This document shows, piece by piece, positions 53,479-61,511 of a stretch of DNA of 64,000 nucleotides. The translations under genes were made by a program, and so were the position numbers. Location: positions 1,736,001 through 1,800,000 of the forward strand of contig NZ_CP027869.1 of NCBI RefSeq assembly GCF_005490985.1. The letters run 5' to 3'. Positions within the stretch are counted from its first letter, which is position 1, and each line of letters starts with the position of its first letter. This DNA comes from Curtobacterium sp. SGAir0471. Its GTDB lineage: Bacteria > Actinomycetota > Actinomycetes > Actinomycetales > Microbacteriaceae. The notes under the pieces are model-generated. The model did not search any database and was not told where the DNA came from. It saw only the letters and a list, made by a program, of their open reading frames with translations.

Positions 53479-54194
53479 CCGTCGGCATCCTGGTCGTCTC
53501 GCACAGCGCGGCGATCGCGACCGGCACCGTCGAGCTCGCCCGCCAGATGGCCGCGGACGTCCCGCTCGTGGCCGCCGGCGGGACGGACGACGGCGGGATC
53601 GGCACGTCGTTCGAGGCGATCACCGACGGCATCCACGAGCTCTCCTCGGCCGACGCCGTCGTCGTGCTCTGCGACCTCGGGTCCGCCTACCTGACCACCG
53701 ACACCGCGCTCGACTTCCTCGACGACGCCGACCGCGGGCGCGTGCACGTCTCGCAGGCACCGCTCGTCGAGGGCACGGTCGCCGCGGCGGTGGCCGCGCA
53801 GTCGGGCGGCGACGTCGACGCGGTCCTGGCCGCCGCCTCGACGGCCGCAGGGTCCGCGGACGACGGCGGGGGAGCCTCCCGTCCGGACGGGGACCAGCCG
53901 GGAGGCGCGACCCGCGTCGACGACGACGGTCCTGCCGACGGAGCGGTCACCGCGACCGTCGAGCTGGTCAACGAGAGCGGGCTGCACGCCCGTCCGGCGG
54001 CCGAGTTCGTGAAGGCCGCGGCGAAGCACGAGGCCCGCGTCCGCGTGAACGGCGTGGACGCCAAGAGCCTCCTGGCGATCATGGCGCTCGCTCTGCCGAA
54101 GGGAGCGACCGTGACGATCGAGGCGGACGGACCCGACGCGCAGGACGCCGTGGACACGCTCGTCGCGCTCGTCCGTTCCGGCTTCGGCGAGTGA
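53475..54194 (+). CDS. dhaM: Dihydroxyacetone kinase phosphotransfer subunit DhaM fused to HPr
   Basis: A 239-residue two-domain protein. Residues 1-125 are an EIIA-Man-like DhaM domain with phospho-His10 (VVSHSAAIA); residues 155-239 are an HPr domain with ESGLHARPA (His171) and KSLLAIMAL around the regulatory Ser position. The two are joined by a Gly/Asp-rich linker. It relays phosphate from enzyme I to DhaL-ADP. The E. coli protein adds an EI-like domain that is absent here. The linker is encoded by sequence resembling a dispersed palindromic repeat of this genome. Confidence 0.94.
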   Translation: MTVGILVVSHSAAIATGTVELARQMAADVPLVAAGGTDDGGIGTSFEAITDGIHELSSADAVVVLCDLGSAYLTTDTALDFLDDADRGRVHVSQAPLVEGTVAAAVAAQSGGDVDAVLAAASTAAGSADDGGGASRPDGDQPGGATRVDDDGPADGAVTATVELVNESGLHARPAAEFVKAAAKHEARVRVNGVDAKSLLAIMALALPKGATVTIEADGPDAQDAVDTLVALVRSGFGE

Positions 54195-54201
54195 CGCCGG
54201 C

Positions 54202-54236
54202 GCCTCCGCGCCCGTCCGCCGGACGGGCGCGGAGGC
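54202..54236. terminator. Hairpin between dhaM and the XRE gene
   Basis: A perfect 16-bp stem (54202-54217, 54221-54236) with a three-base loop, eight bases past the dhaM stop. Confidence 0.75.
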
Positions 54237-54281
54237 GATCGCGCCCGTCCGTCAGGTCGGTCACGGTGACGACCACCTCCA

Positions 54282-55115
54282 TCAGGACGTCGCGAACTCC
54301 TGCAGCCCGGTGACGCGGAGCAGGTCGAGCTTCGCGGCGTCCTCGCTGCCCGGCACCGCCGTGTAGACGACGATCCGCAGGTCGCTGCCCGGGACGCTGA
54401 GCACGTCGCAGTCGACCTCGACCGGACCGACGGGCGTGTGCACCACCTTGCGGCTCGTGCGGTGCTCGGCGATGCGACCGCCGTGCCAGCGCCGCTCGAA
54501 CTCCGGGGACTCACGGCGGAGCCGGGCGACCAGCTCCGCGAGCCGCCGGTCAGCGGGGTAGCGCCCGACGGCGGCGCGGAGGTCGGCGACCAGGTCGCTC
54601 GAGAACTCCTCCTGGTGGGTGTCGTCCCACTCGACGCCGTCGTGCCCCTGTGTGAAGTGCCGCCACACCAGGTTGCCGTCGAGCCCGGTCCAGGCGCCCG
54701 GGTCACCCGACACCGCCGCCCACAGGTCGTTCCAGAGCACGATGTCGTGCGCCGCCGTGAAGACCGCCAGGGGGACGTCCCCGAGCCGGTCGACCATCCG
54801 GTGCACGCCCGGTGGGACGTGCCGCGGGACCTCGGCTCGCGACGGCACCGCGGCGCCCGCGACCCGGAACAGGTGGTCGCGCTCGGCCTCGGTCAGCCGG
54901 AGGGCGGTCGCGAGGGCGCCGAGCAGCTGGGGCGACGGGTTCGTGGCACGACCCTGTTCGAGCCGGACGACGTAGTCGACGCTCACCCCGGCGAGTGCCG
55001 CGAGCTCCTCACGCCGGAGCCCGGCGGTGCGTCGTCCCGGCCCGGCGGGCAACCCGACCTCCGCAGGGCGCACGCGGTCCCGCCAGGCACGCAACACCTC
55101 CGCGAACTCGCTCAT
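54282..55115 (-). CDS. XRE-family regulator with MmyB-like ligand domain
   Basis: A 277-residue regulator. Residues 14-66 hold a helix-turn-helix (LRREELAALAGVSVDYVVRL then EQGR); the rest, with VFTAAHDIVLWNDLWAAVSG and RHF, is the MmyB-like ligand domain common in Streptomyces and Microbacteriaceae, where it is thought to bind a fatty acid-like ligand. It is divergent from an SDR gene, 101 bases away, and probably controls it. A -10-like GATGAT lies six bases before the ATG. Confidence 0.88.
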   Translation of the reverse strand: MSEFAEVLRAWRDRVRPAEVGLPAGPGRRTAGLRREELAALAGVSVDYVVRLEQGRATNPSPQLLGALATALRLTEAERDHLFRVAGAAVPSRAEVPRHVPPGVHRMVDRLGDVPLAVFTAAHDIVLWNDLWAAVSGDPGAWTGLDGNLVWRHFTQGHDGVEWDDTHQEEFSSDLVADLRAAVGRYPADRRLAELVARLRRESPEFERRWHGGRIAEHRTSRKVVHTPVGPVEVDCDVLSVPGSDLRIVVYTAVPGSEDAAKLDLLRVTGLQEFATS

Positions 55116-55216
55116 GCGTCCATCATCGCCCCGGTCGGCCGGACGGTCCTGGTACTGCCGGTCCCACCGTCGAGGGGTGCCTGGGAGGACGGGCACGGCG
55201 CGAGCACCCTGGAGCC

Positions 55217-55897
55217 ATGACCACCACACTCATCACCGGAGCGAACCGCTCCCTCGGGCTCGAGACCGCACGCCGACTCCTCGAGGCCGGCCACACCGTG
55301 TACGCCGGGATGCGCGAGACCGCGTCCGGCGATGCCGTCCGCACGCTCGGCGCGCGCCCCGTGCAGCTCGACGTGACCGACCAGGCGAGCGTCGACGCCG
55401 CGATCGCGTCGCTGCCGGAGCTCGACGTCCTCGTGAACAACGCCGGTGTCCTGGGCACCTCGTTCGGCGTTGACGACCTGGACGCCGACGCGATGACCGC
55501 GGTGCTCGACACGAACGTCGTCGGGGTCGTCCGGGTGACGCAGGCGGCCCTCCCGCTGCTGCGCCGCTCGTCGCACCCGGTGATCGTCAACGTCGCGTCC
55601 GGGGTCGGCTTCGCCCGCTGGCTCACCACCCCGGGGCACGACGAGTACCCGGTCGCCGCCGTGCCGTACGCGGCGTCGAAGGCGGCGCTCATCGCGGCGA
55701 CGGTGCAGTACGCGAAGAACCTGCCGGGGTTCCGGGTGAACGCGAGCGACCCGGGCTACACCGCGACCGACTTCAACGGCAACGGCGGGCACCAGACGGT
55801 GACCGAGGGAACGGACGCGACGGTGGCGCTCGCGCTGGTCGGCCCGGACGGGCCGACGGGGGAGTTCCACGACCGGACCGGGCGGATCGCGTACTGA
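55217..55897 (+). CDS. SDR-family oxidoreductase
   Basis: A 226-residue classical SDR. Cofactor loop ITGANRSLGLE near 6-16, VNNAGVLG near 75, catalytic Ser in NVASGVGF and YAASK (Tyr-Lys pair) near 155-159. The YAASKAAL form with the short length fits carbonyl reductase-like enzymes. It is divergent from the XRE regulator, a frequent regulator-target pairing. Substrate unknown. Confidence 0.92.
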   Translation: MTTTLITGANRSLGLETARRLLEAGHTVYAGMRETASGDAVRTLGARPVQLDVTDQASVDAAIASLPELDVLVNNAGVLGTSFGVDDLDADAMTAVLDTNVVGVVRVTQAALPLLRRSSHPVIVNVASGVGFARWLTTPGHDEYPVAAVPYAASKAALIAATVQYAKNLPGFRVNASDPGYTATDFNGNGGHQTVTEGTDATVALALVGPDGPTGEFHDRTGRIAY

Positions 55898-55911
55898 CCC
55901 GACCGGACGGC

Positions 55912-55953
55912 GGACGGGAGGCGCGTGGCGGGCTCGCCCCGCGCCTCCCGTCC
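55912..55953. repeat. Dispersed hairpin element GGACGGGAGGCGCG, copy A
   Basis: Arms of 14 bp (55912-55925, 55940-55953) with a partly paired 14-base loop. Its first 20 bases are identical to copy B at 57965. It follows the SDR gene and may also terminate it. Confidence 0.75.
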
Positions 55954-55963
55954 GTCGCTCTGC

Positions 55964-55969
55964 CAGGAT
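55964..55969 (+). promoter_or_regulatory. -10 element, leaderless alcohol dehydrogenase gene
   Basis: CAGGAT six bases before ATG 55976. Confidence 0.5.
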
Positions 55970-55975
55970 GACGGG

Positions 55976-57007
55976 ATGCGCGCAGTCCGGTACGACCGCT
56001 TCGGGTCCACTCCAGTCATCGTCGAGGTGCCGACACCGGAGGCGGCCGCCGACGGCGTCGTCGTCGCCGTCCGCGCGACCGGTGTCTGCCGGAGTGACTG
56101 GCACGCGTGGAAGGGCCACGACGACTCGGTCTCGCTGCCGCACGTACCGGGTCACGAGTTCTCGGGGACCGTGGCGGCCGTCGGATCAGAGGTCACGGGG
56201 TTCGCGGTCGGCGACCGGGTGACCGCACCGTTCGTCTTCGCCTGCGGGACGTGCGAGCAGTGCCGAGACGGCGCCACCCAGGTGTGCACCCGGCAGCAGC
56301 AGCCCGGCTTCACGCTGCCGGGGTCGTACGCCGAGTCCGTGGTCGTACCGCACGCCGACGTCAACCTCGTCGCCCTGCCGGACGAGGTCGGCTTCGCCGA
56401 GGCGGCGGGGCTCGGGTGCCGCTTCGGCACCGCGTACCACGCACTGCACGCCCGGGGCCGAGTCGCGCCAGGGGAGTGGGTCGTCGTCTTCGGCTGCGGC
56501 GGAGTCGGTTTGTCGACCGTGCTGGTCGCGGTCGCCGCGGGTGCCCGAGTCGTCGCGGTCGACGTCTCGGCAGCGGCGCTCGAGCGGGCGGCGGCACTCG
56601 GCGCGACGACGGTGACGATGGGGGAGGACGCCCCGTCGACCGTGCAGCGACTCACCGGCGGCGGCGCCCACGTCTCCGTCGACGCCTACGGCAGCCGGGC
56701 GACCTCGGTGGCCGCGGTGGCCTCGCTCCGTCCGCGCGGCCGGCACGTGCAGGTCGGGCTGCTGCTCGACGACGAGGCGACCCCGGCGATCGCGATGGGC
56801 CGGGTCATCGCGGACGAGCTCGAGCTGCTCGGCAGCCACGGGATCGCCGTGGGGGAGTACGCCGCGATGCTCGACGACGTGGTCGCCGGACGGCTCCGTC
56901 CGGCGGACTCGATCGGGAGGACGATCGGGTTCGAGGACCTGCCGGAGGCACTCGAGGCGATGGACCGGCCGGCGACCGGGTCGGGCATGGTCGTCGCGGT
57001 GTTCTGA
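55976..57007 (+). CDS. Zinc-dependent alcohol dehydrogenase (MDR family)
   Basis: A 343-residue medium-chain dehydrogenase. Catalytic zinc ligands Cys38 (GVCRSDWH) and GHE at 59-61; structural zinc Cys90, 93, 96 and 104 all present; NAD loop FGCGGVGLS near 170. It oxidises a primary or secondary alcohol or polyol; substrate unknown. Next gene is a cupin 70 bases downstream. Confidence 0.92.
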   Translation: MRAVRYDRFGSTPVIVEVPTPEAAADGVVVAVRATGVCRSDWHAWKGHDDSVSLPHVPGHEFSGTVAAVGSEVTGFAVGDRVTAPFVFACGTCEQCRDGATQVCTRQQQPGFTLPGSYAESVVVPHADVNLVALPDEVGFAEAAGLGCRFGTAYHALHARGRVAPGEWVVVFGCGGVGLSTVLVAVAAGARVVAVDVSAAALERAAALGATTVTMGEDAPSTVQRLTGGGAHVSVDAYGSRATSVAAVASLRPRGRHVQVGLLLDDEATPAIAMGRVIADELELLGSHGIAVGEYAAMLDDVVAGRLRPADSIGRTIGFEDLPEALEAMDRPATGSGMVVAVF

Positions 57008-57077
57008 GCGCTCGTTGCCGGATGGCTGGCTGTGCAGAACGGCGGACAGCCGAGGTGACATCTGGAATACTGCGACG

Positions 57078-57452
57078 ATGACGTGGGGAAGTGGAGCGGG
57101 CATCGAGCTCGACGAGACCGAGCTGATCGACGACTGCCGCCTGGTGGCGCCGCCGGGGGTCGACCGGGCGACTCGACCCGGAGCGGTCCGGTCGTTCGTG
57201 GCGCGGATTCCGCCAGGAGGATCGACGGGGTGGCATCGACACGACGCCTGGCAGACCGGCATCGTCGCCCGGGGTCGTCTCCGGCACCGGACCGCAGACG
57301 TCGTACGGCACTTCGAGCCGGGTCAGGTGCTCGTCGAGGAACCGTTCGTCGACCACGAGGCGACGAACGTGTCCGACGAGGAACTGGTGCTCGTGTTCGT
57401 CGCGGCTCAGGTCGCCGGATGTCCGCTGGTCACACCGCGGCCGGCGCCGTGA
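57078..57452 (+). CDS. Cupin-domain protein
   Basis: A 124-residue single cupin. GWHRHDAWQTGIVARGRLRHR (only partly given, residues 51-71) holds the first His pair of the metal site, and FVDHEATNVSDEE holds the second His. ATG at 57078, with an AT-containing TGGAATACT 6-14 bases upstream and no ribosome site. It could be a small-molecule-binding or isomerase-like protein; no specific role. Confidence 0.82.
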   Translation: MTWGSGAGIELDETELIDDCRLVAPPGVDRATRPGAVRSFVARIPPGGSTGWHRHDAWQTGIVARGRLRHRTADVVRHFEPGQVLVEEPFVDHEATNVSDEELVLVFVAAQVAGCPLVTPRPAP

Positions 57453-57500
57453 GTCGGGGAGCCGGAGTGGCCCGGGAGCGCCGCCGTCGTTCCAGCTGAG

Positions 57501-57520
57501 TTGACATAATATGCATTATC
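57501..57520. promoter_or_regulatory. AT-rich inverted repeat next to a TTGACA box
   Basis: TTGACA (57501-57506) runs into ATAAT-ATGC-ATTAT (57506-57519). It is the most AT-rich spot in its neighbourhood and would suit a regulator site or a promoter; no clear gene follows on the plus strand. Confidence 0.4.
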
Positions 57521-57611
57521 GGCGCTTCACGACCCATGGGCCATGAGCGATGGGGCCGCTGTCGTCGTGCTGCTGAGGTCGCACGACACGCCGTGCGCAG
57601 ACGTTCCGGTT

Positions 57612-57654
57612 GCACGACGTGCCGTTCACGGAGATCGTGAGCGGCACGTCGTGC
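57612..57654. repeat. Dispersed 13-mer element as a long hairpin
   Basis: Arms of 19 bp (57612-57630, 57636-57654) match at 18 positions around GAGAT. The outer 13 bases are the same CGGCACGTCGTGC element as the 42-kb cluster. Confidence 0.75.
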
Positions 57655-57726
57655 GACCAGGTGGTCAGGAACGGAGCGTCGAGACCCAGCCGTCGGGAAC
57701 CGAGCGGCAGGGTCCGATCGCCGGCG

Positions 57727-57891
57727 TCAGTGCTCGGGCGTCTCGTTGCCGGTCGGCACGTCGTCGGCGTCGATCTCGAGGGCCGCGTCCTCACGGCCGT
57801 CCTCCTCGACCTCGGAGCGGTCGGTGTCCGGCTGCTCCGGCGCCTCGGCCTGGGTGGTCTCTTCTGCGGGGTCCGGCTGGCTGTACGTCAT
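57727..57891 (-). CDS. Small acidic hypothetical protein
   Basis: A 54-residue protein, extremely acidic (about 17 Asp/Glu), starting MTYSQPDPAEETTQAE. No signal or helix. The ATG at 57889-57891 is seven bases after TAGCGT, a strong leaderless arrangement, and composition is coding-like. Function unknown. Short intrinsically disordered acidic proteins of this kind are common but uncharacterised in Microbacteriaceae. Confidence 0.65.
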   Translation of the reverse strand: MTYSQPDPAEETTQAEAPEQPDTDRSEVEEDGREDAALEIDADDVPTGNETPEH

Positions 57892-57898
57892 GGCGCGG

Positions 57899-57904
57899 AC
57901 GCTA
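57899..57904 (-). promoter_or_regulatory. -10 element, leaderless small acidic protein gene
   Basis: TAGCGT on the minus strand, seven bases before the ATG. Confidence 0.6.
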
Positions 57905-57964
57905 CTCGGACCGGGCTGGACCGGTCTCGACGACGGAACGACGATCGTCGGGTACCGGACAGAC

Positions 57965-58006
57965 GGACGGGAGGCGCGTGGCGGACCCGCCACGCGCCTC
58001 CCGTCC
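57965..58006. repeat. Dispersed hairpin element GGACGGGAGGCGCG, copy B
   Basis: A 19-bp perfect stem (57965-57983, 57988-58006) with a four-base loop, eight bases from the stop of the DUF4190 gene. Shares 20 identical bases with copy A. Confidence 0.8.
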
Positions 58007-58013
58007 GGTGTCG

Positions 58014-58325
58014 CTACTGGTTCTGCAGCATCTGCGCCGCGACCACGGCGCCGAAGATCATGAAGATGATCGCGATGACGATGCCGATGATGCTCAGGAC
58101 GATGCCGGCGAGCACCATGCCGCGGCTCAGGCCGCGGCGGCGCGCGACGAAGCCGAGGATCAGCCCGACGATGCCCGCGATCAGGCCCACGATCGAGAAC
58201 AGGAAACCGAAGACGACGGCGACGATGCCGAGCACCAGCGAACCGATGGCGAGACCGTTGCCGCCGTTCGTCGCGGGAGCCGCACCGGGCGTGTTCGGTG
58301 CCGGCGGGAAACCGTTCGTGGACAT
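58014..58325 (-). CDS. DUF4190-family membrane protein
   Basis: A 103-residue protein with a Pro/Ala/Asn-rich start and two glycine-rich helix pairs (about 24-62 and 68-98), the DUF4190 layout: AIGSLVLGIVAVVFGF, then GIVGLILGFVARRRG. ATG at 58323-58325 with GAGGAG. Function unknown; often a stress or cell-envelope accessory. Confidence 0.87.
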   Translation of the reverse strand: MSTNGFPPAPNTPGAAPATNGGNGLAIGSLVLGIVAVVFGFLFSIVGLIAGIVGLILGFVARRRGLSRGMVLAGIVLSIIGIVIAIIFMIFGAVVAAQMLQNQ

Positions 58326-58442
58326 GGGAGCTCCTCGTGTCAGGGGCCGCTGGCACGGGTTGCGTGCGGCCGTCTGCGCACACGGTATGCGCTTCCTGCG
58401 AAGTGCGTTCGGATCAGCTGGGCACGAGCGCGGCCGACGGCC

Positions 58443-58898
58443 TCAGGCGTCCCGGTGCCGACGGACGAGCTGCGGGAGCTCCGCCGGCTCGAACGGTTCG
58501 TCGGTCGCCTCGAGCTGCTCGGCCGTCCACCAGCGCGACGCGAGGATGTCGACGCGCTCGTCGTCCGTCCACTCGGCGTCGGACAACTCGAACCCCGGCG
58601 TCCGCACAACGTAGAACTCGCTGTGGCCGCGGTCGTGGTCGGCAAGGTCCCACTCCACGGAGAAGTCCCACGACCACACCGACTCCCCCGGGTCGTCGAC
58701 GACGATGCCCGTCTCCTCGCGGAGCTCGCGGACGGCGGCATCGCGGTGCGACTCCCCCGGGTCGACGCCGCCGCCCGGGGTGATCCACCGGTGGGACCCG
58801 TCGGACGACGGCGACCGCGTGTCCATGAGGAACACGCGGCCGTCCGGGTCGAGCAGGAGGATGCGGGACGTCAGACGCAGACCGGGCTTCGCTGTCAC
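58443..58898 (-). CDS. NUDIX hydrolase
   Basis: A 151-residue Nudix protein with GGGVDPGESHRDAAV then RELREETGI (about 42-65), a complete Nudix box. RSRILLLDPDGRVFLM-like start (TSRILLLDPDGRVFLMDT) fits the general MutT/ADP-ribose class. GTG at 58896-58898 follows TAGCCT by seven bases. Substrate unknown. Confidence 0.87.
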   Translation of the reverse strand: MTAKPGLRLTSRILLLDPDGRVFLMDTRSPSSDGSHRWITPGGGVDPGESHRDAAVRELREETGIVVDDPGESVWSWDFSVEWDLADHDRGHSEFYVVRTPGFELSDAEWTDDERVDILASRWWTAEQLEATDEPFEPAELPQLVRRHRDA

Positions 58899-58905
58899 GC
58901 GCCCG

Positions 58906-58911
58906 AGGCTA
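58906..58911 (-). promoter_or_regulatory. -10 element, leaderless NUDIX gene
   Basis: TAGCCT on the minus strand, seven bases before the GTG. Confidence 0.55.
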
Positions 58912-58931
58912 CCGGCGTCCTGCGGGTGTGG

Positions 58932-59693
58932 TCAGGCGGTGAAGCCGCTCGTGTCGCCGACGAGCTTGGTGTGGTCGGCGGGGATCGGCTCGACGGCGGC
59001 GAGGGCGATCTCCGCGGCGAACTCCGACACGCTGTAGAGCTTGCCGACCTCCTGGCGACGACCCTCGATCGCGCCGGGGTTGAGGCGGTTGAGCAGCGTC
59101 GCCGTGATGGTGCCCTCGATCATGTCGCCGGAGACGGTGACGAACTCGATGCCGGCTGCCTCGAGCTGCGGGATGAGCTCGCGCAGGGCGAGTTCGCCGG
59201 CGCGCTTGCTCTTCGCCACCGGGACGTACTCGTCCATGGTCTCGGCGGTCTCGACGAAGTGGGCCTGGTGGCTGGTCACGAAGACGACGCGCGACCCGGC
59301 CGGCATGTGCGGCACGGCGGTCTGGAGCATGTCGACCTGCGCGTCGCGGTTCAGGCGGAGCGCGTAGTCCTCCCCCAGGTCGGCCTCCATGCCGCCCGAC
59401 GCGTTCAGCACGAGCAGGTCGATGCCGCCCCAGTCGGCGACGACGCGGTCGACCATCGCCTGGACGGACTCGTGGTCGGTGAGGTCGGCACCCACGGCGA
59501 TCGCGGAGCCACCGGCGGCGACGACCTTCTCGACGATCTGCTCGGCACGCCGGGCCTTGTTGCGGTAGTTCACGACGACCTTCGCGCCTGCCTCCGCCAG
59601 GTAGCCGACGGTGTCGGCGCCGATGCCGCGCGACGACCCGGTGACGAGGGCGCGCTTGTCGGCGAGGGATCCGGGGGCGAGGGGGTTGCTCAC
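58932..59693 (-). CDS. Atypical SDR-family oxidoreductase
   Basis: A 253-residue SDR. Cofactor loop VTGSSRGIGADT near 15-26 is classical. The NNAG motif is replaced by LNASGG, and the active-site pair is spaced YVPVAK (Lys at +5 rather than +4). The phrase VAKSKRAGE is shared by a group of actinobacterial SDRs. The unusual spacing leaves doubt about classical catalysis. GTG at 59691-59693 with TGGAGA upstream. Confidence 0.85.
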   Translation of the reverse strand: MSNPLAPGSLADKRALVTGSSRGIGADTVGYLAEAGAKVVVNYRNKARRAEQIVEKVVAAGGSAIAVGADLTDHESVQAMVDRVVADWGGIDLLVLNASGGMEADLGEDYALRLNRDAQVDMLQTAVPHMPAGSRVVFVTSHQAHFVETAETMDEYVPVAKSKRAGELALRELIPQLEAAGIEFVTVSGDMIEGTITATLLNRLNPGAIEGRRQEVGKLYSVSEFAAEIALAAVEPIPADHTKLVGDTSGFTA

Positions 59694-59882
59694 AGTCGTG
59701 TTCTCCAGGTCGCTGCTGTGGCCGGTTCGGCCGCGCACGAGCCTACCAACCGCCCGTCCCGACCCCGACGAGTCCGAGCGGGTCTCGCACGGACGTGAGC
59801 GAGACACGATATGTTGAACGGAGTTGGACCGGCCGTCGCGACGCTGCACGCCGGAGCGCGCGATGCGAGGGAGGGAGATCGC

Positions 59883-60353
59883 GTGAACATCGACTGGATC
59901 CAGACCGTCGTCTGGATCGGACTGACGCTGCTGCTGGGTGTGGTCGAGATCTTCACCCTCGACTTCATCTTCCTGATGCTCGCCGCGGGTGCTGCCGGAG
60001 GGCTGATCGCCGCGCTGGTCGGTGCCCCGTGGTGGCTCTCCGCGATCATCGCCGCCGTCGTGGCACTCGTGCTGCTCTCGCTCGTCCGCCCGCGGCTGCT
60101 CGTGGCGCTCGGCCGGAACGCCGACCCGCACCGAACCAACATCGAGGGGCTGATCGGCCTGCGCGGCACCGTCGCCGTGGCCTTCACGTCGTCGTCCCCC
60201 GGGCAGGTCCGGCTCGCGAACGGCGAGACCTGGAGCGCCCGGCTCGCCGCCGACTCCCCCGACCGCACACCGCCGCTCGGCACCCCCGTGGTCGTCGAGT
60301 CGATCGAGGGGTCGACCGCGGTCGTCCGCCTCGGAGAAAGGGCCACCTCGTGA
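59883..60353 (+). CDS. NfeD-like membrane protein
   Basis: A 156-residue protein with three or four hydrophobic helices (about 9-30, 33-50, 53-73) and a C-terminal OB-like barrel (LIGLRGTVAVAF then SPGQVRLANGETWSARL), the short NfeD type. GTG at 59883 with GGGAG. It is coupled (GTGA) to an SPFH gene, the standard NfeD partner in membrane microdomain maintenance. Confidence 0.88.
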   Translation: MNIDWIQTVVWIGLTLLLGVVEIFTLDFIFLMLAAGAAGGLIAALVGAPWWLSAIIAAVVALVLLSLVRPRLLVALGRNADPHRTNIEGLIGLRGTVAVAFTSSSPGQVRLANGETWSARLAADSPDRTPPLGTPVVVESIEGSTAVVRLGERATS

Positions 60354-61507
60354 CCATCTCAGCCGGGACGATCGCCCTGATCGTCCTCGTCCTCGTCGTC
60401 GTGATCTTCGTGATCGTCGTCCTGTCCCGCGCGATCCGGATCGTGCCGCAGGCGACGGCCGGGATCGTCGAACGACTCGGCAAGTACCACAAGACGCTCA
60501 GCCCGGGACTCAACATCCTCGTGCCGTTCATCGACCGGCTCCGTCCGCTCATCGACATGCGTGAGCAGGTCGTGTCGTTCCCGCCGCAGCCGGTGATCAC
60601 CGAGGACAACCTCGTCGTCTCGATCGACACCGTCGTCTACTTCCAGGTGACGGACGCCCGCGCCGCGACCTACGAGATCGCGAACTACCTCGGCGCCGTC
60701 GAGCAGCTCACCACGACCACGCTCCGCAACGTCGTCGGTGGCCTGAACCTCGAAGAGGCCCTGACGAGCCGCGACAACATCAACGGCCAGCTGCGCGTCG
60801 TGCTCGACGAGGCCACCGGCAAGTGGGGCATCCGCGTCGGCCGTGTCGAGCTCAAGGCGATCGAGCCGCCCGTGTCGATCCAGGACGCCATGGAGCAGCA
60901 GCTCCGCGCCGAGCGGAACCGTCGTGCCGCGATCCTGCAGGCCGAGGGCACGAAGCAGTCGCAGATCCTCGAGGCCGAGGGCCAGCGGCAGGCCGCGATC
61001 CTCGCCGCCGAGGGTGACGCCAAGGCCCAGGTGCTCCGCGCCGAGGGTGAGGCTCAGGCGATCGCGACCGTGTTCGACGCGATCCACACCGGTGACCCGG
61101 ACGACAAGCTGCTGTCCTACCAGTACCTGCAGACCCTGCCGAAGATCGCCGAGGGCACCGCGAACAAGCTCTGGATGATCCCGAGCGAGTTCACCGAGGC
61201 GCTGTCCGGCATCGCCAAGGGCTTCACCGCCGGTCGCACCGGCAGCGGCCCCGTCGCGGGAGCCGGCGGCGGTGCGGACTTCCTGTCCCGCATCTCGAAG
61301 CTCGCGAACGAGAGCCTGGCGAACACCGCGACCGCGGACGGCGCGGCGGCGGCGAACCCCCGGCCCGACGCCACGGCGGCGGACATCGTGCCGGACGCGG
61401 CACTCGACGAGCGGCTCGCGGAGTCGGACCGCAGCGTCGACGCGCACCTCGCGGCGGCCGACGAGGCCTCGGAGACCACGCTCGGGGACGACCGCCACCA
61501 GCAGTAG
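60350..61507 (+). CDS. SPFH/band 7-domain protein (stomatin-like)
   Basis: A 385-residue protein with one N-terminal helix (about 6-27), an SPFH domain (IVPQATAGIVERLGKYHKTL to about 200), and a long coiled-coil (EQQLRAERNRRAAI onward) with AEG repeats, as in stomatins and QmcA. A disordered acidic tail follows. It oligomerises at the membrane and with NfeD may guard membrane protein quality. Operon of two genes. Confidence 0.92.
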   Translation: MTISAGTIALIVLVLVVVIFVIVVLSRAIRIVPQATAGIVERLGKYHKTLSPGLNILVPFIDRLRPLIDMREQVVSFPPQPVITEDNLVVSIDTVVYFQVTDARAATYEIANYLGAVEQLTTTTLRNVVGGLNLEEALTSRDNINGQLRVVLDEATGKWGIRVGRVELKAIEPPVSIQDAMEQQLRAERNRRAAILQAEGTKQSQILEAEGQRQAAILAAEGDAKAQVLRAEGEAQAIATVFDAIHTGDPDDKLLSYQYLQTLPKIAEGTANKLWMIPSEFTEALSGIAKGFTAGRTGSGPVAGAGGGADFLSRISKLANESLANTATADGAAAANPRPDATAADIVPDAALDERLAESDRSVDAHLAAADEASETTLGDDRHQQ

Positions 61508-61511
61508 GACC

